DNA of 64,000 bases from positions 39,391 through 103,390 of the forward strand of contig NZ_JAAGLU010000040.1 of NCBI RefSeq assembly GCF_010550245.1, written 5' to 3'. The translations under genes and the position numbers were made by a program. The notes under the pieces are model-generated. The model was not told the DNA's origin, did not search any database, and saw nothing but the letters and a program-made list of their open reading frames with translations. The stretch is from Streptomyces sp. SID12501 (lineage in GTDB: Bacteria; Actinomycetota; Actinomycetes; Streptomycetales; Streptomycetaceae). Positions 35,901 to 44,685 of the stretch are shown here, in pieces (position 1 is the first letter of the stretch; the number at the start of each line of letters is the position of its first letter).

Positions 35901-37328
35901 CTAGAAGGCACCCTTGCGGATCGCCGTGCTTGCCTTCCTGGCTGCTACCAATATCGGGTCCCAGACCGGGGAGAACGGTGGGGCGTAGCCCAGGTCCAGG
36001 GCTGTCATCTGTTCGACCGTCATGGATGCCGTGAGGGCCACCGCGGCGATGTCCACCCGCTTCGCCGCGCCCTCGCGGCCGACGATCTGGACGCCGAGGA
36101 GACGGCCCGTGCGGTGTTCGGCGAGCATTTTCACCGTCATCAGGGCTGCGCCTGGGAAGTAGCCCGCGCTGTTCGTCGACTCGATGGTGACCGATACGAA
36201 CCGGAAGCCCGCCCGGCGCGCGTCCTTTTCCAGCAGGCCGGTGCGGGCGATCTCCAGGTCGCACACCTTGCTCACGGCGGTGCCGACCACGCCGGGGAAG
36301 GTGGCGTAGCCGCCGCCCGCGTTCGCGCCGATGACCTGGCCGTGCTTGTTGGCGTGCGTGCCGAGGGCGATGTGCCGTTCCTGGCCGGAGACGAGGTCCA
36401 GGACCTCGACACAGTCGCCGCCGGCCCAGATGTTCCCTTGCCCGCGCACCCGCATCGCCAGGTCGGTGAGAAGGCCGCCGTGGTCGCCCACGGGCAGTCC
36501 CGCCGCCTGTGCGAGCGTCGTCTCGGGGCGGACGCCGATGCCGAGCACGACCACGTCCGCCGGGTACTCGGCGTCCTCGGTGGCCACAGCGCGGACCCGG
36601 CCGTCGTCGCCGGTGAGCAGCTTGGTGACCTCGGCGTCGTTCACCATGGTGATGCCCAGGCCCTCCATCGCCTCGTGCACCAGGCTGCCCATGTCCGGGT
36701 CGAGCGTGGACATCGGTTCCCTGCTTCGGTTGACGACCGTCACCTCGTAGCCGCGCTTGATGAGCGCCTCGGCCATCTCCACGCCGATGTAGCCCGCGCC
36801 GACCACGACCGCGCGGCGGCCCCTGGTGGTGGCCAGGGAGTCCAGGAGTGCCTGGCCGTCGTCCAGGGTCTGTACGCCGTGTACCCCGGGGGCGTCGACA
36901 CCCGGCAGTGAGGGGCGGATCGGACGGGCGCCCGTGGCGATCACCAGTTTGTCGTACGACGTCCATGACTCGGCGCCCGTTTCCAGGTCACGGGCGCGTA
37001 CCCGGCCGCCCGGAACGTCGATCTCCACGACCTCGGTACGCATGCGCAGGTCGATGTCGCGGGCCCGGTGCTCCTCGGCCGAGCGGGCGATCAGCATGTC
37101 CCGGTCCGGGACGTCGCCGCTCACCCAGTAGGGGATGCCGCACGCCGAGTAGGAGGTGAAGTTGCCGCGTTCGAACGCCACGATCTCCAGTTCGCCGGGT
37201 TTCCTGAGCCGGCGTGCCTGCGACGCGGCGGACATGCCCGCCGCGTCGCCGCCGATCACCACCAGACGCTCGGTCCCACGCTTCGTGTCGCTCGTACGGC
37301 CATCGGCATCGCCATCACTCATGCTCAT
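35901..37328 (-). CDS. FAD-dependent pyridine nucleotide-disulphide oxidoreductase, CoA-disulphide-reductase-like
   Basis: 475 residues. FAD motif VVIGGDAAGMSAA (~23-35), single redox cysteine Cys63 in SYSACGIPYW, NAD(P)-binding GAGYIGVEMAEAL, FAD motif NIWAGGDCVE and a C-terminal dimerisation domain. The one-cysteine SxxxCG pattern fits CoA-disulphide reductase or NADH oxidase. The product of catalysis is uncertain because actinomycetes rely on mycothiol. ATG 37328 lacks a ribosome-binding site; TAGCGT ends seven bases before it, suggesting a leaderless transcript. Confidence 0.82.
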   Translation of the reverse strand: MSMSDGDADGRTSDTKRGTERLVVIGGDAAGMSAASQARRLRKPGELEIVAFERGNFTSYSACGIPYWVSGDVPDRDMLIARSAEEHRARDIDLRMRTEVVEIDVPGGRVRARDLETGAESWTSYDKLVIATGARPIRPSLPGVDAPGVHGVQTLDDGQALLDSLATTRGRRAVVVGAGYIGVEMAEALIKRGYEVTVVNRSREPMSTLDPDMGSLVHEAMEGLGITMVNDAEVTKLLTGDDGRVRAVATEDAEYPADVVVLGIGVRPETTLAQAAGLPVGDHGGLLTDLAMRVRGQGNIWAGGDCVEVLDLVSGQERHIALGTHANKHGQVIGANAGGGYATFPGVVGTAVSKVCDLEIARTGLLEKDARRAGFRFVSVTIESTNSAGYFPGAALMTVKMLAEHRTGRLLGVQIVGREGAAKRVDIAAVALTASMTVEQMTALDLGYAPPFSPVWDPILVAARKASTAIRKGAF

Positions 37329-37355
37329 GCGAACACGCTACGGGGACCCTTCGTT

Positions 37356-38348
37356 TCAGTCCTGGTCCGGGCCGTTCGGCTGTGCCGGGGGAGCCGTCGG
37401 CAGGGAGGCCGCCGGTGCGGGGCCCGTGGCTGTCGCCGGTGCGGGGCGCAGTCGGCGGTTGCGGGTGAGGCGCAGCCACGCGAACACCAGCAGGGCCGCC
37501 ACAGCCGCGAACGGCAGTACCGCGGCGAGGGCCACCACGATCCAGCGCAGCATCGACACGAACGCGCTCCAGCCGCCGGAGAGGGCGTCCAGGACGCCCG
37601 GGTCGTCGTTCTCGTCGGACTCCTTGGGCGGGGTCTCGGACAGGGAGAGGTTGATCGTGGCCAGGGAGGTGCGGTCCTTGAGGGAGGCCTGGCGGGCGAG
37701 CAGTGACTCCAGGTCGGCCTGACGGCGACTCAACTCGCCCTCCAGCGTGACCACGTCGGAGAGCTTGGTGGCCTTGTCCATCAGCTCGCGGATGCGGTTC
37801 ACACTGGCGCGCTGCGTGGTGATGCGGCTCTCCACGTCGACGACCTGCTCGGTGACGTCCTTCGCCTCCGCCTCCCGGTGCAGGAGCTTGCCGGTGCCCT
37901 CCAGGGCCTTGAGGACCTGTTCGTACTCGGCGACGGGCACCCGCAGGACGACGTCGGTGTTCTCGCCGCCCTCCTCCTCGTCCAGGGTCGTCGTCTCGCT
38001 GCCGACGAAACCGCCCGCGTTCGCCGTGGCGGTGCGGACCTTGGCCAAGGCCTTCGACACGTCCTTGACCTGCACGGAGACGGACACGGTGCGGATGATG
38101 TGCGGGCCGACCGCCGTCTGGGGCGCCGCACTGGCCTGGGCGCCCGGCTTGCTGTAGGACCCGGCCTGGTCCTCCAGGGCGCCCGAGTCGGCCTTCTTCG
38201 CGGAGCCTCCCGAGTCGCTGGTCGTGCCGATGTCGTTGGCGCCGGCGCCGCAGCCGGTGAGCGCGAGGGCCGCGGCGAGGAGGATGCCCGCCAGGGCCTG
38301 AACAGGACGTACATGGTGTCGTGCATGGGTTGTGCGCAGGGTGTTCAT
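37356..38348 (-). CDS. DUF4349 lipoprotein
   Basis: 330 residues. ATG 38348; signal peptide with lipobox ALTGC (Cys33). An extracellular low-complexity linker leads into the DUF4349 domain (~85-290) with a coiled-coil helix hairpin (ESRITTQRASVNRIRELMD, LEGELSRRQADLESLLARQ), one transmembrane helix near 275-300 (WIVVALAAVLPFAAVAALLV) and a Pro-rich tail. Function unknown; the architecture resembles envelope scaffolds. Two TTTGGAAT repeats sit upstream. Confidence 0.8.
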   Translation of the reverse strand: MNTLRTTHARHHVRPVQALAGILLAAALALTGCGAGANDIGTTSDSGGSAKKADSGALEDQAGSYSKPGAQASAAPQTAVGPHIIRTVSVSVQVKDVSKALAKVRTATANAGGFVGSETTTLDEEEGGENTDVVLRVPVAEYEQVLKALEGTGKLLHREAEAKDVTEQVVDVESRITTQRASVNRIRELMDKATKLSDVVTLEGELSRRQADLESLLARQASLKDRTSLATINLSLSETPPKESDENDDPGVLDALSGGWSAFVSMLRWIVVALAAVLPFAAVAALLVFAWLRLTRNRRLRPAPATATGPAPAASLPTAPPAQPNGPDQD

Positions 38349-38382
38349 CTTGCGGATCCCCCCGAGGGCTGTCGTCGGAACG

Positions 38383-38409
38383 TTTTGGAATTTTTGTACT
38401 GTTTGGAAT
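38383..38409. repeat. Tandem TTTGGAAT motif upstream of DUF4349 gene
   Basis: TTTTGGAAT at 38383-38391 and TTTGGAAT at 38402-38409, 18 bp apart start to start, in an AT-rich patch 35-61 bp before the DUF4349 start. It could be a regulator site or part of the promoter. Confidence 0.35.
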
Positions 38410-38574
38410 GTCTTGCGATGTCGTGGTGCACGACTGACGCTCCTTCGACGCCTGAAGGGGCCGGGACGTTGGCCGGTTACGGTCCCGATGAGGTCACGGT
38501 CGGGACTCGTGCAGGACACCGGGGGCGAGGCGTGCGCCGACGGGAGTGTCAGTGGGGTCTGAGAGGCTGGTGGC

Positions 38575-40050
38575 ATGAGCGCAGTGGAGGCCCGTGCGGG
38601 TGCCGGGCATGTCGTCGTCATCGGGGGCGGGATCGCGGGTCTGGCCGCCGCCCACCGGCTGCTGGACCGGGGTGTGAGAGTCACGGTCCTGGAGGCGTCG
38701 GAACGCGTCGGCGGCAAGCTGTTGCCCGGCGAGATCGCGGGCGCGCGGGTCGATCTCGGCGCCGAGTCGATGCTTGCGCGGAGGCCCGAAGCCGTCGCGC
38801 TGGCACGTGAGGTGGGCCTCGGCGACCTGCTCCGGCCGCCCGCCACCTCGACGGCCTCGATCTGGACCCGGGGCGCCCTGCGCCCCTTTCCCAAGGGGCA
38901 CGTCATGGGCGTTCCCGGCAGCGCCTCGGTCCTGGCCGGTGTCCTGTCGGACGAGGGACTGGCCCGTATCGGGCGCGACGCCGACCTGCCGCGCACGGAG
39001 GTCGGGGACGACGTGGCGGTGGGGGAGTTCGTCGCCGCGCGCCTCGGCCGCGAGGTCGTCGACCGGCTGGTCGAGCCGCTGCTGGGCGGGGTGTACGCGG
39101 GCGACGCGTACCGCATCTCGATGCGCTCGGCCGTACCCCAGCTCTTCGAGGTGGCGAAGAAGCACGCGTCCCTGACGGAGGGCGTGCGCGGCATCCAGGC
39201 CCGGATGGCCGCTGCTCCCCAGCAGGGCGGTCCGGTCTTCATGGGCATCCAGGGAGGCGTGGGCCAACTGCCGCTCGCCGTCGCGGAGTCGGTGCGCGCG
39301 AGGGGCGGCGAGATCGTCACAGGGGCACCCGTGACCGAGCTTCGCCGGACGGCCAGGACGCCGGCGGCGTGGCGGGTCGTCGCCGGGGAGCGGGTGCTCG
39401 ACGCCGACGGGGTCGTCGTCGCCGTACCGACCCCGGTGGCTGCCGGTCTGCTCCGCGCCGAGGCACCGGCCGCCGCCGCCGAACTCGCGGGCGTGGAGTA
39501 CGCCTCGATGGCCCTGATCACCCTGGCCTACCGCTGCGCCGACGGCAGCCTCCCCGAGGGCAGCGGCTTCCTGGTGCCGCCCGTCGACGGACGCACCATC
39601 AAGGCGTCGACGTTCGCCTCCCAGAAGTGGGGCTGGATCGCCGACGAGAACCCGGACCTGCTCGTCCTGCGGACCTCCGTGGGGCGGTACGCGGAGACGG
39701 AGATCCTCCAGCGCCCCGACGCCGACCTGGTCGAGGTCTCACGCCACGACCTCAAGGAGGCGACCGGACTCACGGCGGCCCCCGTCGAGACCCGCGTCAC
39801 CCGCTGGGACGACGGCCTGCCCCAGTACCCCGTCGGCCACCACGCGCGCGTGGACCGCATCCGCGAACACATCGCCAAGCTCCCGGGTCTCGCCGTGTGC
39901 GGCGCGGCGTACGACGGGGTCGGCATCCCGGCCTGCATCGCGAGCGCGTACGCGGCCGTCGACGCGCTCGGACCGCTTCGGCCCGTTCAGCCGCCGGAGC
40001 CGCTCGATGCCGACCCGGTGCGAAGCGCGCCCGGCGGAGCGGGAGAATAG
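38575..40050 (+). CDS. hemY: Coproporphyrinogen III / protoporphyrinogen oxidase
   Basis: 491 residues, HemY type (also called CgoX). FAD-binding GGGIAGLAAAHRL (~17-29), ERVGGKLLPGE and a C-terminal FAD motif (GLAVCGAAYDGVGIPACI). In actinobacteria this enzyme oxidises coproporphyrinogen III to coproporphyrin III in the coproporphyrin-dependent haem pathway. ATG 38575 has GAGAGG upstream. The gene is followed after four bases by hemQ, which carries the last step. Confidence 0.92.
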   Translation: MSAVEARAGAGHVVVIGGGIAGLAAAHRLLDRGVRVTVLEASERVGGKLLPGEIAGARVDLGAESMLARRPEAVALAREVGLGDLLRPPATSTASIWTRGALRPFPKGHVMGVPGSASVLAGVLSDEGLARIGRDADLPRTEVGDDVAVGEFVAARLGREVVDRLVEPLLGGVYAGDAYRISMRSAVPQLFEVAKKHASLTEGVRGIQARMAAAPQQGGPVFMGIQGGVGQLPLAVAESVRARGGEIVTGAPVTELRRTARTPAAWRVVAGERVLDADGVVVAVPTPVAAGLLRAEAPAAAAELAGVEYASMALITLAYRCADGSLPEGSGFLVPPVDGRTIKASTFASQKWGWIADENPDLLVLRTSVGRYAETEILQRPDADLVEVSRHDLKEATGLTAAPVETRVTRWDDGLPQYPVGHHARVDRIREHIAKLPGLAVCGAAYDGVGIPACIASAYAAVDALGPLRPVQPPEPLDADPVRSAPGGAGE

Positions 40051-40054
40051 GCGC

Positions 40055-40786
40055 ATGAGTGACGACGCCCCCACCACCGACGCGGCCCGCATCCCGAACA
40101 AGGGCAAGCTGGCCAAGGACCTCAACGAGGCCATCCGCTACACCCTGTGGTCCGTCTTCAAGCTGAAGGACGTCCTGCCCGAGGACCGCACGGGCTACGC
40201 CGACGAGGTCCAGGAGCTCTTCGACCAGCTCGCCGCGAAGGACGTGACCGTCCGCGGCACGTACGACGTCTCGGGGCTGCGCGCCGACGCCGACCTGATG
40301 ATCTGGTGGCACGCCGAGACCGCCGACCAGCTCCAGGAGGCGTACAACCTCTTCCGCCGCACCAGGCTGGGCCGCGCCCTGGAACCGGTGTGGTCGAACA
40401 TGGCGCTGCACCGTCCCGCCGAGTTCAACCGCTCGCACATCCCCGCCTTCCTGGCCGACGAGACGCCCCGGAACTACATCAGCGTCTACCCGTTCGTGCG
40501 CTCGTACGACTGGTACCTGCTGCCCGACGAGGACCGTCGCCGGATGCTCGCCGACCACGGCAAGATGGCCCGCGGCTACCCGGACGTGCGCGCCAACACG
40601 GTCGCCTCGTTCTCCCTCGGCGACTACGAGTGGCTGCTGGCCTTCGAGGCCGACGAGCTGTACCGCATCGTCGACCTCATGCGCCACCTCCGCGCCTCCG
40701 AGGCCCGTATGCACGTCCGCGAAGAGGTCCCGTTCTACACCGGGCGCCGCAAGGCGGTTGCCGAACTGATCGAAGGGCTCGCCTGA
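40055..40786 (+). CDS. hemQ: Coproheme decarboxylase (chlorite-dismutase-like)
   Basis: 243 residues, the family norm. It turns iron-coproporphyrin III into haem b by two oxidative decarboxylations, using peroxide. Seen: catalytic Tyr145 in SVYPFVRSYDWY, axial His168 in MLADHGKMARGY and the start-side motif YTLWSVFKL. ATG 40055 lies four bases after the hemY stop. Clear partner of hemY and, by pathway, of hemE 5 kb upstream. Confidence 0.93.
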   Translation: MSDDAPTTDAARIPNKGKLAKDLNEAIRYTLWSVFKLKDVLPEDRTGYADEVQELFDQLAAKDVTVRGTYDVSGLRADADLMIWWHAETADQLQEAYNLFRRTRLGRALEPVWSNMALHRPAEFNRSHIPAFLADETPRNYISVYPFVRSYDWYLLPDEDRRRMLADHGKMARGYPDVRANTVASFSLGDYEWLLAFEADELYRIVDLMRHLRASEARMHVREEVPFYTGRRKAVAELIEGLA

Positions 40787-40854
40787 CCGGAGGCGGTGCT
40801 CTCCGGGCGGCCGGGGTGCCGGGGTTCGTCCCCCGGGAGATGCGGCACGGGCTG

Positions 40855-40895
40855 CCGTGAGGAGACCGGCGAGCTGATCGGCGGTCTCCTCACGG
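40855..40895. terminator. Bidirectional terminator between convergent genes
   Basis: CCGTGAGGAGACCG and CGGTCTCCTCACGG form a perfect 14-bp stem with a 13-base loop between the hemQ stop and the peptidase stop. Confidence 0.8.
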
Positions 40896-40910
40896 CGGCT
40901 CCCGGATGCT

Positions 40911-42539
40911 TCAGGCTGCCTTTCCCTTGCCGGAACGGCCGCCCGGGGCCGCGGGTCGCGGTTCGGCGTGCGGGGCGCAGTCCGCGCTCCGCCCCGGCAG
41001 GCGGCCCGTCAGCAGATACGCGTCCAGGTGGGCGTTGACGCACCGGTTCGGGCCGCCCGCGATGCCGTGCGTGCCCGCGCCCCGCTCGGTCACCAGGGCC
41101 GAGCCGGGCAGTCGGCGCCGCAGTTCGAGCGCGCCCGCGTACGGTGTCGCCGCGTCCCGCTCGGCCGCCAGGATCAGCACCGGTGGCAGCTCGCCCGGCC
41201 CGGTCCGCACGTCGAGGGGCGTCTGCCGGGGCGCCGGCCAGTAGGCGCACGGCAGGTTCATCCACGCGTTGTCCCAGGTCTCGAAGGGCGCCGTGCGCGC
41301 GAGCCGAGTGTTGTCCCGGTCCCAGACCCGCCAACTCGTCGGCCAGGGCGCGTCGTTGCACTCGACGGCCGTGTAGACCGCGTTGCCGTTCTCCGCCTCG
41401 ACGGCCGCCTCCGTCACCGGCGCCGCCTGGTCGATCAGCGGCTGCGGATCACCCTTGAGGTAGGCGGCCAGGGCGTGGGCGCGGTGCGGCCAGTAGTCGT
41501 CGTAGTACCCGGCCTGCAGGAACGCGCCCTGCAACTGTCCCGGTCCCACCTTCCCGTCGGCCGGCTCGGCGGCGAGCCGGGCCGCCGCCCTGTCGTAACT
41601 CCGCCGCACCGCCTCCGGCGTGGCGCCGAGCCCGTACACGTCGTCGTGCCGGGCCACCCACGCCCGGAAGTCCGCCCAGCGGTTCTCGAACGCGGCCGAC
41701 TGGTCGAGGTTGCTGCGGTACCAGATCCCGGCCGGGTCCGGGTTCACCACCGAGTCGAACACCATCCGCCGTACGTGCGAGGGGAACAGCGTCGCGTACA
41801 GCGCCCCGAAGTACGTGCCGTACGAGGCGCCCATGAACGTCAGCCGGTCCTCGCCGAGCGCGGCGCGCAGAACGTCCAGGTCACGGGCGTTGTTGAGGGA
41901 GTGGTAGTGGCGCAGCGCGTCGCCCGAGCGTTCGGCGCACCCGCGCGCGTACGCCTTCGCCTCGGCGATCCGCTCCCTCTTGTACGACTCCGAGGGATGC
42001 AGCGGTGCCGGTGTGGGTCCCTTGAAGAAGTGCTTCGGGTCCTTGCAGGACAGCGGCGCCGACCGGGCCACCCCGCGCGGGGCGTATCCGACCAGGTCGT
42101 ACGCCCCTGCGATGCGCTTCCACTCCGGGATGACGCCGATCATCGGGAAGAACATGCCGGACGCGCCGGGGCCGCCCGGGTTGTAGACGAGGGCGCCCTG
42201 GCGCTCCACCTTGTGCTCGGGGTCGCGCGGGTCCTTGCCGGTCGCCTCCGTGCGGCTGACGGTGAGCTTGATCTGCTTGCCGTCGGGGTGCGCGTAGTCG
42301 AGCGGCACGGTGACGGTGCCGCAGCGCACACTGTCCGGCAGTTCCTCCGCCTCCGCGCACTTCCCGAAGCGGATACCGGCCGCCCCGGCGCGCGCGGCGG
42401 CCAGCACGGAACCCCGGAACTCGGCCGAGCCGGGACCTCCCGGTAGGCCGGACCGGCCCGGGGCGCTGTCCGCCGGGGCGGCGGCCAGAGTGGTCAGCAG
42501 CAAGGACCCGGCAGCAGAGTAGAGGGCGGCAGCTCGCAT
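40911..42539 (-). CDS. Secreted alpha/beta-hydrolase peptidase (tripeptidyl-aminopeptidase type)
   Basis: 542 residues. ATG 42539 has AAGGGA six bases upstream. A signal peptide (~1-26, cleavage near ADSAPG) exports it. The alpha/beta-hydrolase core (from ~95) has NPGGPGASG oxyanion-hole motif, nucleophile GASYGTYFG, aspartate in LAAERDAATPY and histidine in GAGTHGIAGG. The C-terminal TAP-like domain is present. Such enzymes release tripeptides from proteins outside the cell. The tail is basic and Gly-rich (GGRSGKGKAA). Substrate inferred from family. Confidence 0.85.
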   Translation of the reverse strand: MRAAALYSAAGSLLLTTLAAAPADSAPGRSGLPGGPGSAEFRGSVLAAARAGAAGIRFGKCAEAEELPDSVRCGTVTVPLDYAHPDGKQIKLTVSRTEATGKDPRDPEHKVERQGALVYNPGGPGASGMFFPMIGVIPEWKRIAGAYDLVGYAPRGVARSAPLSCKDPKHFFKGPTPAPLHPSESYKRERIAEAKAYARGCAERSGDALRHYHSLNNARDLDVLRAALGEDRLTFMGASYGTYFGALYATLFPSHVRRMVFDSVVNPDPAGIWYRSNLDQSAAFENRWADFRAWVARHDDVYGLGATPEAVRRSYDRAAARLAAEPADGKVGPGQLQGAFLQAGYYDDYWPHRAHALAAYLKGDPQPLIDQAAPVTEAAVEAENGNAVYTAVECNDAPWPTSWRVWDRDNTRLARTAPFETWDNAWMNLPCAYWPAPRQTPLDVRTGPGELPPVLILAAERDAATPYAGALELRRRLPGSALVTERGAGTHGIAGGPNRCVNAHLDAYLLTGRLPGRSADCAPHAEPRPAAPGGRSGKGKAA

Positions 42540-42690
42540 CGCGTATCCCTTCGGTGGCAACAGAAGGGATGTTTCGGGCGCCGGTCGGCGAAGGCAAGCA
42601 CCGCCCGCCCGGTGTCGCCGCGAGCACTCCTATGCGCCCCCGCACACCCCCGGGGCGCCGGGGTGTCCGCCATGATCCGCCGGACCGGCC

Positions 42691-43479
42691 CTACGGCTCC
42701 CGGTGCGCGAAGGCGGCGCGCAGATCGGGCTCGTCGACCGCGCGGACCCCGAGTACGGCGACGGAGGTGAGGTACGTGCGTTCGTCGCCGGAGCTGTGGA
42801 TGTCGGCGGTCCTGGTCCGGCGGGTCAGGGTGGTGAGCAGCCGTTGTCCGGCCGGTGACGCCCAGCGCGAGTACGGGTGGACCTCGATCCGCGCGATGGC
42901 GAGGCAGCTCAGGGTGAGGACGAGGGGGAGCGCGAACCAGAGGGCGACCAGGTCGCGCGGCACGGCACCCCGCCCCGGCATCAGCAGGGCCACCGCGCCC
43001 AGCACGACGACGGCCAGCGCGGCTGCCCGCGCCTGACGGACCGCGAACGCGATCCCGCGCCTGGTGCCCTCGGGCACGGCCAGGCCCGCCGCGACGAGCC
43101 GGTCCGCGAGCCTCCGTACGGCCTCCGTGCCGGCCGCGGCCGTCCGTACCGGAGCGATGCGCGACTGACCCTCCGGCCCGATGGCGCCTATCACCGACCG
43201 TTCCATCTCGTCGCGCCCGCTCGGGTCCACGACGGTCGCCCAGCCGGTGTGGGCGAGCAGCAGCCGCCGTTGGCGGGCCATCGACACCAGCGTGAGATCG
43301 GCGACCCGCGCCGGTCCGCCGGACAGGAACGCGGCCTCGTACAGCGTCAGGTCATGCCCGCGTCCGCCGGGGCCCGCGTCCGGATCGACGGCAGCCGCGT
43401 GCACGGCGGCCAGACACAGCCGGAGGCACGCCGTACCGGCGGCGATCCAGGCCAGCAGCAGGAGGAAGGACCAGAACAT
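42691..43479 (-). CDS. TIGR04222-type membrane protein
   Basis: 262 residues. Membrane helix at 3-27, a cytoplasmic winged-helix-like region with the TIGR04222 signature LTLYEAAFLSGGPARVADL, and two further helices at ~150-168 and ~177-198. From memory TIGR04222 proteins often end in a Gly/Cys-rich tail and sit beside DUF692 enzymes; this one ends HREP with no Cys-rich tail. Its role next to the DUF692 gene (44686-46020) is unknown; it might anchor or sense for the system. Downstream-most gene of the putative operon. Confidence 0.78.
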   Translation of the reverse strand: MFWSFLLLLAWIAAGTACLRLCLAAVHAAAVDPDAGPGGRGHDLTLYEAAFLSGGPARVADLTLVSMARQRRLLLAHTGWATVVDPSGRDEMERSVIGAIGPEGQSRIAPVRTAAAGTEAVRRLADRLVAAGLAVPEGTRRGIAFAVRQARAAALAVVVLGAVALLMPGRGAVPRDLVALWFALPLVLTLSCLAIARIEVHPYSRWASPAGQRLLTTLTRRTRTADIHSSGDERTYLTSVAVLGVRAVDEPDLRAAFAHREP

Positions 43480-43584
43480 GCCGTTGTTCTATGCGAAGGG
43501 TGCCCGGAACGCCATGGGCTTTCAGGATATGGACGAGGTATGGCCGGTACGCGACGTATGCGCGGTGGCGGAATCCGGGCCTGT

Positions 43585-44370
43585 TCAGGGTGTCCGGGTG
43601 GGCTCCGCCGGCCTCGGCGGCGGGCTGGTCGCCGGAGGCGGCAGCGGATAGGTCGCGGCCGGCGAGGGTGTCACCGGCACGGCGGACACGGGGGCGGTCG
43701 TCGGGCCGGGCGGGGCCGGGGAGTTGGTGAGTGGCGGGGTGCTCGCGGCGGCCATGCCCTGGGCGAGGGCGTCGAAGTCGACGTACCCCGTGGCCTCCAG
43801 GACCTGGATGTGGTCGAGGACGGTCCTGTTCGCGTCGTCGGCGAGGGCACGGACCAGGGAGTTTCGGGTGCTCGCGCGGACCTGCGCGACGACGGAGAAC
43901 ACCTTGCCGTGCGCCATCCGCAGCAGGTTGGCGAACTCACGGTCGAAGTCCTCGCCGTGGGCCGCGTCCATGGTGCTGAGCCACCCGCGCTGCTGCTCGC
44001 TCGGCTGGTTGGGCAGTTCGAACCCGAGCCGCGAGGCCACGTCCCGGACCCGCCCGTCGAGGAACGTGTGCCCCTCGATCAGATGCCGGCCGGCGATCCG
44101 TACGGCCTCGGTGGTGCCGCGTTCCTGGGCCTGCTGGCCGGCGGGCAGTTCCCACAGCCCCGCCAGCCGGACCTTGGTGAGGAACTCGCGGTCGAGCGCC
44201 GACAGCGGGCCGAACCGTGTCGACACGGTCTGCGCGTTGAGCACGTCCACACCGGTCCCGGAACGGTCGGTGTACGACCAGACCGGGAAGACCAGTGCCA
44301 CGAGGGTCGTCGCCAGACCGGCGACGATGAGCCCGGTGCCGCCGAGACCGGGACGGTGGATGAATCGCAT
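43585..44370 (-). CDS. DUF4142 protein 3 with Pro-rich tail
   Basis: 261 residues. ATG 44370, GGAGG five bases upstream. N-terminal membrane anchor (~12-33), then a ferritin-like four-helix DUF4142 domain (~55-205; FLTKVRLAGLWELPAGQQA, VRALADDANRTVLDHIQVLE) and a ~55-residue Pro/Thr/Ser tail that may span peptidoglycan. No cysteine. Paralogous to the genes at 46143-46937 and 47057-47665 and lies downstream of the DUF692 gene. DUF4142 function is unknown. Confidence 0.8.
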   Translation of the reverse strand: MRFIHRPGLGGTGLIVAGLATTLVALVFPVWSYTDRSGTGVDVLNAQTVSTRFGPLSALDREFLTKVRLAGLWELPAGQQAQERGTTEAVRIAGRHLIEGHTFLDGRVRDVASRLGFELPNQPSEQQRGWLSTMDAAHGEDFDREFANLLRMAHGKVFSVVAQVRASTRNSLVRALADDANRTVLDHIQVLEATGYVDFDALAQGMAAASTPPLTNSPAPPGPTTAPVSAVPVTPSPAATYPLPPPATSPPPRPAEPTRTP

Positions 44371-44685
44371 GGTGCCTCCTGCTTGCGGCACCGCACGCTA
44401 ATGCGCTTCGGGCACGGAGTTCGCATCGTACTGCGGGCCCTACGCCGGCTGCGGTACGAGAGGAGACGGCCCTGGTGGAGGGCGCGGACGCCGGATGAGG
44501 GAGCGCGAGTCCGGTGTATACCATGTGAAGTGCCAACAAACCGGACGGCGAAGTGTCGTGTAATGGGCGGCACTGTTAACCCCCGCACAGTTTGCGCGGG
44601 TTGAGGTGGAGGTGCCCGCCCGGCGGCGGCAGGTGGGACGGCGTACGCGGGGGGAGTGACGTTCGTCGCTCGGAGCCCCCGTGCG
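44371..44685. other. Intergenic region after the DUF692 gene
   Basis: 315 bp. Holds the DUF692 terminator at 44578-44602 and the ribosome-binding site of the next DUF4142 gene. I see no convincing small gene for a Cys-rich peptide on either strand. Confidence 0.5.
44578..44602 (-). terminator. Hairpin after the DUF692 gene
   Basis: AACCC and GGGTT arms with inner CGC/GCG pairs and a 7-base loop, 83 bp past the DUF692 stop. Partial termination would allow some read-through to the downstream genes. Confidence 0.55.

Noticed and set aside
43480..43584. Possible Cys-rich precursor peptide near the DUF692 locus
   Set aside because: No frame here or at 44371-44685, 46021-46142 or 46938-47056 gives a start, ribosome-binding site and repeated cysteines together.
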